NCBI GenBank assembly: GCA_041695045.1
Contig: JBGFRR010000118.1
Location: 1 to 28,642 of the forward strand
DNA: 28,642 nt
Direction: 5' to 3'
Source of the DNA: JBGFRR01 sp041695045
GTDB taxonomy: Bacteria > Bacteroidota > Ignavibacteria > UBA10030
The stretch's first letter is position 1; every line of letters begins with the position of its first letter. Shown piece after piece: positions 21,272-28,464 of the stretch. The notes below the pieces were generated by a model. It did not search any database. It saw only the letters and a list, made by a program, of their open reading frames with translations, and had not been told where the DNA came from. Position numbers and translations under genes: made by a program.

Positions 21272-22288
21272 TCACACCGGATGCGGATTGTTGTCTGGCG
21301 TCAGCAGGTCGAACGAGTAGCCCCACGTCTTGGCTGGTACGCCGAGAAGCTTTGCTGCGTATTCGATCAGCTCCGGCGAGAAGAAATACCATCGCTGACT
21401 GACGACACGATTATCGACAACGTCGAGCACGACGATCTCCGAAAGGGCTTTCGGGTATTCAGCTGTTGTTCGGAAACCGAAGAGCACAGGCCTTCCGAAC
21501 AGCGTCCCATACTCTACCCACGTCTTGTCCTTTTCGAGTGTCCAATAATAGAGCGAGGATTTCTTCATCATCTCGATGCCATGCTCTTCCCAATCGCCGA
21601 CGATCTCGTTGACGGCTTCTTGTTTCATCAACGCGACAAGAGCGTTCGGGTCACGTGTATTGAATGCCTCGATATACCGCTCGATCACCTGCAACGGCGG
21701 TTTCACGCCGACGCGGGCGCGTTTCCTGCCCGCCTTTTGGAATTCGTGTTGGCAGGCGGGGATTTCTGTGCGTTCGAGGTTTGCATGCGAGCGCAGCGTC
21801 GTCCGCGCCCGATGCAACGCCGCTTTGACCGCTCCTTCTGTGGTATCAACCATGGCTGCCACCTCCGATGCTGTGAAATCGAAAACATCCGTCAACAGAA
21901 CGATGATACGCTGCCGCGGAGGCAGAGTTGCAACGAGAATCTCCAGTGCCTCGCGCGTTTCCGCCGAATCGCTGACTTGTTCGCTGACTGCTTGTTCGGT
22001 GGAGGTTTCCACGTCCTCCATCGGCTTTTCTCGCCGCACTCTGTCAATCCACGCGTTCGAAGCAATACGAAACAAGTAGGCCTTGATATTTACAGCCTGG
22101 CCCAACAGTGCCATGTGGGAGAACGCTTTCAGCATCGTCTCCTGCACGAGGTCTTCCGCCTCCCAGGGCGATCCGGTAAGCTTCAGGCAATAGCTCCAAA
22201 GTGCGGGGCGGTGCGAGCTGGTCATCGCCACGAACTGATTCCGAATATCCCGGACGGATTTTTCAAACTGTTCAAGATTGGGTTCCAT
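21272..22288 (-). CDS. ECF sigma factor with C-terminal SnoaL/NTF2-like domain
   Basis: 338 residues from ATG 22288, fixed by AGGAGG at 22293-22298. Region 2 spans about 24-88 (EAEDLVQETMLKAFSHMALL, LFRIASNAWIDRVRRE) and region 4 about 112-165 (LPPRQRIIVLLTDVFDFTAS, TTEGAVKAALHRAR). After a linker (170-196) comes a SnoaL/NTF2-like domain, about 198-315 (VIERYIEAFNTRDPNALVAL, YYWTLEKDKTWVEYG). Sigma factors of this build regulate themselves through the tail domain, which can bind a small ligand or contact the sigma core, instead of using a membrane anti-sigma factor. None is encoded here. The linker is encoded by a GC-rich palindrome (21725-21760). The DUF5916 gene begins 29 bases or so downstream and is a likely target or operon partner (inference). 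Confidence 0.92.
   Translation of the reverse strand: MEPNLEQFEKSVRDIRNQFVAMTSSHRPALWSYCLKLTGSPWEAEDLVQETMLKAFSHMALLGQAVNIKAYLFRIASNAWIDRVRREKPMEDVETSTEQAVSEQVSDSAETREALEILVATLPPRQRIIVLLTDVFDFTASEVAAMVDTTEGAVKAALHRARTTLRSHANLERTEIPACQHEFQKAGRKRARVGVKPPLQVIERYIEAFNTRDPNALVALMKQEAVNEIVGDWEEHGIEMMKKSSLYYWTLEKDKTWVEYGTLFGRPVLFGFRTTAEYPKALSEIVVLDVVDNRVVSQRWYFFSPELIEYAAKLLGVPAKTWGYSFDLLTPDNNPHPV
21725..21760. repeat. GC-rich palindromic element inside the sigma-factor linker
   Basis: CCTGCCCGCC (21725-21734) and GGCAGGCGGG (21751-21760) are inverted arms (CCTGCC/GGCAGG and CCCGCC/GGCGGG pairings) around an AT-richer centre with GAATTC. It encodes residues 177-188 (PACQHEFQKAGR) in frame, between sigma region 4 and the SnoaL domain. 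Confidence 0.6.
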
Positions 22289-22292
22289 GAGC

Positions 22293-22298
22293 CCTCCT
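22293..22298 (-). promoter_or_regulatory. Ribosome binding site fixing the sigma-SnoaL start
   Basis: AGGAGG on the minus strand, 4 bases before the ATG at 22288. It excludes the further upstream ATG at 22312. Confidence 0.75.
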
Positions 22299-22364
22299 CT
22301 GTTTCTCTCCAAGACGGTAGATCAGCCTCAAAGGATACGGTGAGAGGGAGACCGATGTAGGAAA

Positions 22365-22634
22365 TTAATCCTTCCAATTCCACCACTTGAGTAGTCGTGG
22401 GTCGTGCCTCTTGTGCGAGGCGTAATACACGGCGCAGCGGAAAACATAGAGGAGACAGGGGTCGATTCGCGTTCCGACCTGCTCGCAGCGCTTCTCATAC
22501 ATCCTTTGAGGATTGCGGCGTTTGAGGTCGGAGATCTTCCGTATTCCAAGTTCCCACAGGTCCTCCGCAATGCTGGGCCCAACGCCGGGGATTTCTTGCA
22601 GGGTTTTGAGGATGGTCTGTTTGGCTTGATTCAT
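22365..22634 (-). CDS. Cdd1-like (pathogenicity locus family) helix-hairpin-helix protein
   Basis: About 89 residues from ATG 22634 (MNQAKQTILKTLQEIPGVG). It matches the small Cdd1/'pathogenicity locus' family: a helix-hairpin-helix start (LQEIPGVGPSIAEDLWELGI, residues 11-30), then DLKRRNPQRMYEKRC, then the strongly conserved LLYVFRCAVYYA and C-terminal LLKWWNWKD. The HhH motif suggests DNA binding without base specificity; despite the family name no virulence role is established. It lies 35 bases downstream of tag on the same strand, so both may serve DNA maintenance. The frame extends to 22691, but the extra residues overlap tag and carry no conserved feature. Confidence 0.85.
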   Translation of the reverse strand: MNQAKQTILKTLQEIPGVGPSIAEDLWELGIRKISDLKRRNPQRMYEKRCEQVGTRIDPCLLYVFRCAVYYASHKRHDPRLLKWWNWKD

Positions 22635-22669
22635 CAAGCACTCAGAAGCGGTTATAAATTCACAGCAGG

Positions 22670-23236
22670 TTAGTGGTTGTGCCGAAAGCAACTCACCAAA
22701 TGATCATTCACCATCCCGACCGCCTGCATGAAGGCGTAGCAGATCGTTGAGCCGACGAATTTGAATCCGCGCCTCTTCAAGTCCTTGCTCATCGCGTCGG
22801 ATTCTGATGTTTTCGGTGGGATTTGCTTTAATGATCTCCAGCGGTTTATCTTTTGCTTGCCGCCGATCCCGCCAAAGCGGGACCAGATGTATTTGTCGAA
22901 CGAGCCGAACTCCTTCTGCACCGCCAAGAACGCCCTTGCATTCTGTATCGCCGCTTCAACCTTGAGGCGGTTTCGGATGATCCCCTTATTTTTCAGAAGT
23001 TGCTTGATCTTGTTCTCGTCGTACCGCGCAATCTTTTTTGCATCAAAGTTGTCAAATGCTTTCCGATAGTTCTCCCGCTTCTTCAGAATGGTAATCCAGC
23101 TTAATCCTGCCTGCGCGCCTTCGAGAATGAGCATCTCAAAGAGTTTCCGATCATCATGCACCGGTTTTCCCCACTCATAGTCGTGATAGAGAATATATAG
23201 CGGATCGCTTGTAGCCCAAGGACATCGTTGCTTCAT
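22670..23236 (-). CDS. tag: DNA-3-methyladenine glycosylase I
   Basis: 188 residues; removes 3-methyladenine from alkylated DNA by hydrolysing the N-glycosidic bond, the first step of base excision repair. Visible: RCPWATSDPLYILYHDYEWG with zinc ligands Cys5 and His18; the catalytic-pocket segment FEMLILEGAQAGLSWITILKK... including Glu39 and Trp47; SKDLKRRGFKFVGSTICYAF (151-169); and the second zinc pair His179 and Cys183 in NDHLVSC. In the E. coli enzyme these ligands are Cys4, His17, His175 and Cys179, so this protein has about three extra residues in between. They fall at SRFGGI (119-124), encoded by a palindromic element. AAGGA lies 8 bases before the ATG. Followed by the Cdd1-like gene. 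Confidence 0.94.
   Translation of the reverse strand: MKQRCPWATSDPLYILYHDYEWGKPVHDDRKLFEMLILEGAQAGLSWITILKKRENYRKAFDNFDAKKIARYDENKIKQLLKNKGIIRNRLKVEAAIQNARAFLAVQKEFGSFDKYIWSRFGGIGGKQKINRWRSLKQIPPKTSESDAMSKDLKRRGFKFVGSTICYAFMQAVGMVNDHLVSCFRHNH
22867..22882. repeat. TCCCGC/GCGGGA palindrome inside tag
   Basis: TCCCGC (22867-22872), loop CAAA, GCGGGA (22877-22882). It has the same arms as the intergenic hairpin at 24922-24936. It encodes residues 119-124 of the glycosylase, a site where relatives have a shorter W-F-V-GGK-type segment. Confidence 0.75.
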
Positions 23237-23305
23237 TCGCTCGTCCTTTCAGAATGGCTCTCTTTTGCCTACATCAACAGCAGGGGAACCGTCGGTTGAC
23301 AATTT

Positions 23306-23347
23306 GTAGACGACTTTCATTTTACTGGTGCACTTGAAGTTGTCTAC
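23306..23347. repeat. Imperfect hairpin just after the amidohydrolase stop
   Basis: GTAGACGACTT (23306-23316) pairs with AAGTTGTCTAC (23337-23347), 11 bp with one G-T, around a 20-base loop. It lies 2 bases past the amidohydrolase stop codon and may contribute to 3' end formation, but no T run follows. Confidence 0.4.
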
Positions 23348-23349
23348 TC

Positions 23350-24639
23350 CTATTTCGACACCTCGTTCTTATACACCACCCCTCCTTTCATCACAAACTG
23401 CACCTTCTCCAGCGCCGAAATATCTTTCAGCGGGTCGGCGGTCACAGCGACAAGGTCGGCATACTTCCCCGGCTGAAGGCTCCCCAGTTCGTTAGAATGT
23501 CCGAGCAGTTCCGCCGCTACCGCCGTTGCTGATTGGATGGCCTGCATCGGCGCCATGCCGAGCTCGACGAGGAGCTTAAACTCCACGCCATTCATCCCAT
23601 GCGGGAAAACCCCGGCATCCGTCCCGAACGCAATTTTCACTCCCGCCTTGATCGCTTTCCGGTAGCTCTCCCGCTTCTTAGCATTGATGGTACGAGCCTT
23701 CTCTATCAGCTTCTCAGGTAATCCATACTGCTTGCCGTACTTCTCCACCGCGTCGCCGGCAATCACGGTCGGAACGAGATACGTCCCATGCTGCTTCATC
23801 AATGCAATGCCTTCGTCATCCAGCAGGCTACCGTGCTCAATCGAGGCAACGCCGGCACGAACCGCCATCTTGATTCCCTCCGCTCCGTGCGCGTGGGCGG
23901 CGACCTTCTTGCCCCACATGGCCGTTTCCTCCACAATTGTCTTCATCTCCTCCATCGAAAACTGTGGCGCTCCAACGGATTCCTCCTCGCTCAGCACACC
24001 CGCCGTCGCCGTGAACTTCGTGTGGTCGGCACCGTATTTGATATTCCAGCGAATCTTCTTGCGGATCTCGTCCACACCATCTACCACGCCACTAAAATTG
24101 TCAAACGAGAGATAGGGAGAAAAGCCGGAAAGATCGCCATGTCCGCCTGTTGCGGAGAGACCATGTCCTGCAACAAAGAGTCGCGGACCTACGATTTTGC
24201 CCGAGTTGATGGCTTTTTTCAGCGCAACGTCGACGAACTCGCCGGAGCCGACATCCCGCACTGTGGTAAATCCCGCCTCGAGCGTTCGCTTGGCGAAGAT
24301 ATGAGCCGCGACCGCTGCATCGATGGGCGACTTGCGAAACAGGTCGGCGTAGTAGTTTTCGAATTGCGATGTGATGTGCGTGTGGCAATCGATAAAGCCG
24401 GGCATGACGGTGGCGCCGGAGAGATCGATCACTGTGGCCGAGGAAGGAATCGCCACGCTTCCTTCCGCCCCAACCTGCTTGATGCGGTCGCCTTCGATGA
24501 GAATAACCTGCTTCTCCAGAACTTTCCCGGTGACAACATCGACGAGTTTACCCGCTTTAACAGCGGTGACGGATTTCTCCTGCGCTCCAGCAAGAATTGG
24601 CAGACAAAATCCGATCAGGGCGACGATGTACTTTTTCAT
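23350..24639 (-). CDS. Exported amidohydrolase family protein (Xaa-Pro dipeptidase / imidazolonepropionase-like)
   Basis: 429 residues from ATG 24639, fixed by AGGAGG 4 bases upstream and by the signal peptide it opens (MKKYIVALIGFCLPILAGAQ). A composite beta domain flanks a TIM-barrel metal hydrolase. Metal-site residues are all visible: His86/His88 in PGFIDCHTHIT, the likely carboxylated Lys208 in HTKFTATAG, His249 in AAHAHGAEG, His269 in ASIEHGS and Asp341 in AFGTDAG. The C-terminal LGSLQPGKYADLVAVTADPL strand is typical. Such enzymes hydrolyse cyclic amides, or Xaa-Pro dipeptides in carboxypeptidase-like members. Neighbouring S9 peptidases make a peptide substrate attractive but unproven. 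It acts in the periplasm. The longer frame to 24774 runs through palindromic repeats and is not coding. Confidence 0.92.
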   Translation of the reverse strand: MKKYIVALIGFCLPILAGAQEKSVTAVKAGKLVDVVTGKVLEKQVILIEGDRIKQVGAEGSVAIPSSATVIDLSGATVMPGFIDCHTHITSQFENYYADLFRKSPIDAAVAAHIFAKRTLEAGFTTVRDVGSGEFVDVALKKAINSGKIVGPRLFVAGHGLSATGGHGDLSGFSPYLSFDNFSGVVDGVDEIRKKIRWNIKYGADHTKFTATAGVLSEEESVGAPQFSMEEMKTIVEETAMWGKKVAAHAHGAEGIKMAVRAGVASIEHGSLLDDEGIALMKQHGTYLVPTVIAGDAVEKYGKQYGLPEKLIEKARTINAKKRESYRKAIKAGVKIAFGTDAGVFPHGMNGVEFKLLVELGMAPMQAIQSATAVAAELLGHSNELGSLQPGKYADLVAVTADPLKDISALEKVQFVMKGGVVYKNEVSK

Positions 24640-24643
24640 TTCT

Positions 24644-24649
24644 CCTCCT
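24644..24649 (-). promoter_or_regulatory. Ribosome binding site fixing the amidohydrolase start
   Basis: AGGAGG on the minus strand, 4 bases before ATG 24639. It excludes the 45-codon upstream extension of the frame. Confidence 0.8.
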
Positions 24650-24661
24650 CTTGTTGAGATG

Positions 24662-24699
24662 AGACCTGGAAGGTCTCTGAGACCTTTCAGGTCTTTTTT
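24662..24699 (+). repeat. 15-bp inverted repeat followed by T6, in the amidohydrolase leader
   Basis: AGACCTGGAAGGTCT (24662-24676) and AGACCTTTCAGGTCT (24680-24694) pair over 15 positions with one non-Watson-Crick pair, loop CTG, then T24694-T24699. On the plus strand it has the form of an intrinsic terminator, but no plus-strand gene leads into it. On the minus strand it is a hairpin in the 5' leader of the amidohydrolase. Confidence 0.7.
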
Positions 24700-24785
24700 C
24701 CCAGTGGCTTGTGAATTGTTCTGCGGTAGGGTTTCATGGAAAATCGGTAACTGCCAATGAACCTGTCGGTTCATTCGAAAGATAG

Positions 24786-24804
24786 ATCAAACCGGAGGTT
24801 TGAT
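24786..24804. repeat. ATCAAACC/GGTTTGAT palindrome
   Basis: Perfect 8-bp arms (24786-24793 and 24797-24804) around GGA, in the gene-free stretch 24650-24980. This stretch consists largely of palindromic elements. Confidence 0.7.
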
Positions 24805-24851
24805 AAAATCCTGCTCAGCGTAGTATTGATGTGTAAACTGATTTCATCAAA

Positions 24852-24936
24852 AACACTGAGAAAACAGTAACCACAGATTTCACAGATGAATTCAAAAAAA
24901 TAGTTCTGTGATAATCAGTGTTCCCGCTTTGCGGGA
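24852..24936. repeat. Nested inverted repeat ending in a TCCCGC/GCGGGA hairpin
   Basis: AACACTGA (24852-24859) with TCAGTGTT (24915-24922) encloses CACAGA (24872-24877) with TCTGTG (24905-24910). Adjacent is TCCCGC-TTT-GCGGGA (24922-24936). No coding potential is seen. It sits 3' of the broken methyltransferase gene and 5' of the amidohydrolase. Confidence 0.65.
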
Positions 24937-24980
24937 TGGTTATTCTTTTGTTCGCTGAGCAGTTACGAAAATCTTACCAT

Positions 24981-25384
24981 TCATACCACGAACGGAATGA
25001 ATCGCTTTGTCTTTCCGGCGTATTCGAGGTACGCGGCACCGAATTCTTCAACGGCTATCTTCTCTTCGCGTCGTGCCAACCACACGTACGCTCCGACAAG
25101 AAGCGGCCAGAGCGCCAGCGTCAACACTGAGGGCCAGTGGAGAATCCAGCCAAATGTAAACAGCAGCAGACCGGTGTATTGCGGGTGTCGCATGAAGCCG
25201 GTAGATGCCCGTCGTCACCAACCCCTCTGCCTTGTGGATCTGTCTCCAGCCTGCAACGACGAGCCCAAGCCCCAGAATACTCAGCCCGGTCCCCACTGAT
25301 GCCGGCCAATGTCCGATCTCTTGAAAACAGAAGAACCGCGAGGATCCCGAGCGTTGCTTTCAACTTGAGCCAGTTCATCGTCAT
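24981..25384 (-). pseudogene. Isoprenylcysteine carboxyl methyltransferase-family gene broken by two single-base shifts
   Basis: Three overlapping minus-strand frames together spell one membrane methyltransferase of about 133 residues. Frame one from ATG 25384 or 25378: MNWLKLKATLGILAVLLF. Frame two: EIGHWPASVGTGLSILGLGL then VAGWRQIHKAEGLVTTGIYR. Frame three: MRHPQYTGLLLFTFGWILHW ... WLARREEKIAVEEFGAAYLE and YAGKTKRF to the stop at 24981. The RHPQY and REE motifs with the EF---Y--Y segment are typical of the ICMT/PEMT family, which uses S-adenosylmethionine. Each junction needs one base skipped: one at the A4 run 25324-25327 and one near 25197. With both removed the gene looks intact, so recent inactivation or sequence error are both possible. 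It begins 17 bases after the upstream gene, as in an operon. Confidence 0.8.
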
Positions 25385-25400
25385 GTTTCACGCTAGCCGT

Positions 25401-26003
25401 TTACCGTGTGAGAAGTTGGACAAGGTACATCACAATGGCACTTATCGGAATGTTGCCCGGAATTGCCGGCGCCTGATACGGATTGCGAGCGTATCCGAAC
25501 CGCTTCATGTTGGCACGCGCCGCCCGCTCAGCGTCGGACATGTCAAGGTACGGCGCGAGCGCTTCGGCAATCTGCTTCTCCACTGCGGCAAGCGAATCAT
25601 ACGCCTGGACGTTCCGGGCAAGCAGCTCTTGGAGGATGATGGGTTTCAACTCCGGATACTTCTGGAGAATGCCGTAGAATGTATCTCCAAAGAATTGCCG
25701 GTCAGGATGTGGTTCGCTGTCTTTCCGTGCTTCACCAAGAAGGGAATCACGCGGTACGATTGCCTGGCCGGAACGCGCTGCTACCGGCGGCTGCACGTTC
25801 TGCGGGCGAGGCTGACGTTGGTTCCGATAGGGACTGTCGGGACGAGTTGAAATCCGCGGTGCGAACGCTCTCCATTCAAGCTCGACCACCACTTGCTCGC
25901 GTTGCAGAGGCGCGGGCTTCCACAACAGCACACTCAGCCCCACCAGCACCATGAGATGAATCAGGATCGAGCCAACCGCCGCAAGCCGTCGATACGATTT
26001 CAT
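25401..26003 (-). CDS. Small protein with N-terminal membrane anchor and proline-rich linker, function unknown
   Basis: 200 residues from ATG 26003; GGAG lies 6 bases upstream. Residues 1-28 give a short basic start (MKSYRRLAAVGS) and one hydrophobic helix (ILIHLMVLVGLSVLLW). A Pro/Gln/Arg-rich segment follows (about 40-85, RNQRQPRPQNVQPPVAARSG), then a helical C-terminal half (YGILQKYPELKPIILQELLA, DMSDAERAARANMKRFGY) and a last hydrophobic stretch (IPISAIVMYLVQLLTR). An anchor plus proline-rich spacer is reminiscent of TonB-like energy-transducing proteins, but I see no TonB C-terminal domain, so I do not assign it. It lies between the S9 peptidase gene and the broken methyltransferase on the same strand. 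Confidence 0.75.
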   Translation of the reverse strand: MKSYRRLAAVGSILIHLMVLVGLSVLLWKPAPLQREQVVVELEWRAFAPRISTRPDSPYRNQRQPRPQNVQPPVAARSGQAIVPRDSLLGEARKDSEPHPDRQFFGDTFYGILQKYPELKPIILQELLARNVQAYDSLAAVEKQIAEALAPYLDMSDAERAARANMKRFGYARNPYQAPAIPGNIPISAIVMYLVQLLTR

Positions 26004-26071
26004 TCACCGCTCCTCATGTTCAAAAAACCTAAAGCAGGCGAGGATTCTGCAAGGGTATTGTATACTCACCC

Positions 26072-28204
26072 TCAGCGACCGCCCGCCGGCTTAATTTCAT
26101 ACTCCTTCGGCGGCTCGGCTCCGAGAAGGTTTTTCACAAAGTAATCCCAGCGGCGACGCGTGAAGTAGTTTGACTGATCACCGAACCCATGCGCTTTGCT
26201 CGGGAAAACGATGAGGTCGAAGTCCTTGTTCGCTTTGATCAGCGCTTCGATCACAACGAAGGTGCTGTATGGAGGGACGTTATCATCGAGCAGCCCGTGT
26301 GCGAGCAGAAGCTTTCCCTTCAACTGGTGCGCGACGTTCTGGTTTGCTTCCGGGTCGTAGTTGTCCGTGCCGTCGGGGTTCCGAACGAGCAAGCCCTGAT
26401 AACGCTCACCCCAATCATCTTCGTACAATCGCTGGTCATGATTGCTGGCCGAGGCAACACCGACTTTGAAGAAGTCGGGATAGCGGAACATCGCGCCGGC
26501 CGTGATGAAGCCGCCGCCGGAGTGTCCGTACATCCCCGCGCGATCAATGTCAATCCACGGATAGCGTTCAGCTAACTGTTTCATCCCGCCAACCTGATCG
26601 GGCAGCGTGTTATCCCGCCCCATCGCTCCGTAGTAGGTGTCGTGAAAAGATTTCGAGCGGTTGGGCGTTCCCATCCCGTCAATCGTCACGACGATGAACC
26701 CCAGCTCCGCAAGCGCCTGTGGGTCGCCGCGTCCCGCCTGAAACGAGCGAGTGCCCGTGCTTCCTGCTTGCGGGCCCGGATACGCGTTATTGACGATGGG
26801 ATATTTCTTGGTAGGATCGAAGTTCGTTGGGCGGAACATCAAGCCATAGATGTCTGTCACACCGTCGCGTCCCTTCATCGTGATGGGCATCGGCGGCTTC
26901 CAGCCGGTTGCGAGTAGTTTCGAGATGTCGGCCCTCTCAAGCTCCATGATGAACTTACCGTTTCTGTCGCGCAGCGTGATCACCGGCGGAACATCGGGCT
27001 TGGAGTAAGTGTCGACCAAATAGCGACCGGACGGCGAGAGCTGTACCGAATGATTGCCGTCGTCGGGCGTCAACAGCACAGCGTTCCTTCCGTTGAGGCC
27101 GATGCGGTAGTAGTGGACGAAGTACGGATCGTGCCCTTTCTCTCGCCCGCGCGCCGAGTACCAGACCGTGCGACTCTTCTCGTCGACCCGCACAATCTCC
27201 GACACCGGCCCTTCGCCGGTCGTGATCTGGTTCTTGAGCTTGCCGGTGTTGAGGTCATAGAGATAGAGCTGACTCCAGTTATCGCGCTGGGAGTTCCAGA
27301 TGACTTCGTTTGACGACCAGAGCACACGCCATCCTGCAACCGACTCGAAATGCGTCGGAACGGTTTCTTCAAAGATGTCGCGAACTGCTCCGGTTTTCGC
27401 ATCCGCGATTCGGACAACGGTGTGTTTGTGGTCGCGGGAGGTAGACGCGAAGACGAGCTTCGAGCCATCGGGATTCCACTTGAGGTCGTCCATCGAGAGT
27501 TCGTCGCCGAGTGTTGCGCGGTGGTGGTCCGGCGGCATCTGCAGACGGACCACGCGACCCGTTTCGACTTCGATGATGACGCGATGAAGCATGGCAACAA
27601 TAGAGTCGCCCGGGAGCCGATACGTCCACGCATGCAAGACGGGATGGCCGATTTTCGTCTCGACGAGATACATCTTTCCAACGTTGCGCTCGTCCTGCTG
27701 CTGGGTGGCGATTTTTCGGGAGTCGGGCGACCAGAGGAGGATTGGGCGATTGCTTCTTCGCCATCCTGCGTTATCCGTCGCATAGCCGAAATCCTTTTCG
27801 CCGTCGTTCGTCAGCTGCTTCTCTTCTCCGGTTGCAATATCCCGAACCCAGAGATTCCAGTCGCGAATAAACGCCTCCCGTTTTCCGTCGGGCGAACGCA
27901 CGGCATCTCGTTCCCGCGCACTCGGCTGTTGGGCAGTGTCCTGCACGGTGGGTGTGTACGGCGATCTCGTCCGCTTCCGCGGGTCAATCAACACATACTC
28001 GTCGCCCGTCTCCGTCGTCCTGCGGTACCAGAAACTCTCGTCCGGTAGCCAGTTGACCGTGATGGAGCCGTTTACGACCAGCCGATTGACATTGTGCGGT
28101 AGGAATTTTTCCGCTCGCGCGTAATCTTCCACCGTGAGAGCTTTCTGTTGCGATTGCACAACAAGGGGAATGAAAGCGATGAAGAAAAGAAACTGTTTTC
28201 TCAT
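26072..28204 (-). CDS. Exported S9B-like prolyl/dipeptidyl peptidase (DPP-IV family)
   Basis: 710 residues from ATG 28204, with GGAG 6 bases upstream. Signal peptide 1-18 (MRKQFLFFIAFIPLVVQS). The DPP-IV-type N-terminal beta-propeller runs to about residue 440 (blade signatures RSPDGKREAFIRDWNLWVRD, LLWSPDSRKIA, LSPSGRYLVDTYS). The catalytic domain covers about 450-700, with nucleophile Ser562 in MYGHSGGGFITAGA, Asp640 in HGLLDDNVPP and His672 in SKAHGFGDQ, all in the right order. The oxyanion/specificity loop NNAYPGPQAG (472-481) is present. I cannot place the Glu-Glu pair that binds the free N-terminus in true DPP-IV, so dipeptidyl specificity is inferred only. It would act in the periplasm or on the cell surface. 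The minus-strand genes downstream (25401 and 24981) could share its transcript. Confidence 0.93.
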   Translation of the reverse strand: MRKQFLFFIAFIPLVVQSQQKALTVEDYARAEKFLPHNVNRLVVNGSITVNWLPDESFWYRRTTETGDEYVLIDPRKRTRSPYTPTVQDTAQQPSARERDAVRSPDGKREAFIRDWNLWVRDIATGEEKQLTNDGEKDFGYATDNAGWRRSNRPILLWSPDSRKIATQQQDERNVGKMYLVETKIGHPVLHAWTYRLPGDSIVAMLHRVIIEVETGRVVRLQMPPDHHRATLGDELSMDDLKWNPDGSKLVFASTSRDHKHTVVRIADAKTGAVRDIFEETVPTHFESVAGWRVLWSSNEVIWNSQRDNWSQLYLYDLNTGKLKNQITTGEGPVSEIVRVDEKSRTVWYSARGREKGHDPYFVHYYRIGLNGRNAVLLTPDDGNHSVQLSPSGRYLVDTYSKPDVPPVITLRDRNGKFIMELERADISKLLATGWKPPMPITMKGRDGVTDIYGLMFRPTNFDPTKKYPIVNNAYPGPQAGSTGTRSFQAGRGDPQALAELGFIVVTIDGMGTPNRSKSFHDTYYGAMGRDNTLPDQVGGMKQLAERYPWIDIDRAGMYGHSGGGFITAGAMFRYPDFFKVGVASASNHDQRLYEDDWGERYQGLLVRNPDGTDNYDPEANQNVAHQLKGKLLLAHGLLDDNVPPYSTFVVIEALIKANKDFDLIVFPSKAHGFGDQSNYFTRRRWDYFVKNLLGAEPPKEYEIKPAGGR

Positions 28205-28251
28205 TGGGGTCTCCTATTGAAGTTGATTTGACTCTCGCCTATGCAGACCGC

Positions 28252-28306
28252 ACGTCGGCCTGCCAGGCAGCCCGACCCCCGCCTGCTCCGCCTTCGGCGG
28301 ATCGGG
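28252..28306. repeat. TCCGCC-TTC-GGCGGA palindrome with outer CCCGA/TCGGG arms
   Basis: TCCGCC (28287-28292), loop TTC, GGCGGA (28296-28301), flanked by CCCGA (28271-28275) and TCGGG (28302-28306), with a further CTGCC-A-GGCAG unit just upstream. It lies in the probable promoter region of the S9 peptidase. No gene is seen in 28205-28642. Confidence 0.75.
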
Positions 28307-28464
28307 CGAACTCGTGCCGCTTCCAAAAAGTATTATTGGTAGAGACTTCTGAAAAATTCAGTTGGTGTAGCTGCTATGAAAAAAGAGTGAATCTTTGAAA
28401 ATTTGGAATATTTAAGCACTTTTTTCATCCGGCGTGGTTCAGCCAAAGGTCCCGCTTCGAGGAT

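Noticed and set aside
21281..22360. 359-codon plus-strand open frame opposite the sigma-SnoaL gene
   Set aside because: Shadow frame: Cys/Arg/His-rich translation with no recognisable domain, while the opposite strand has clear sigma and SnoaL domains and an RBS.
23788..24657. 289-codon plus-strand open frame opposite the amidohydrolase
   Set aside because: Antisense shadow; the minus strand encodes all metal-site residues of an amidohydrolase.
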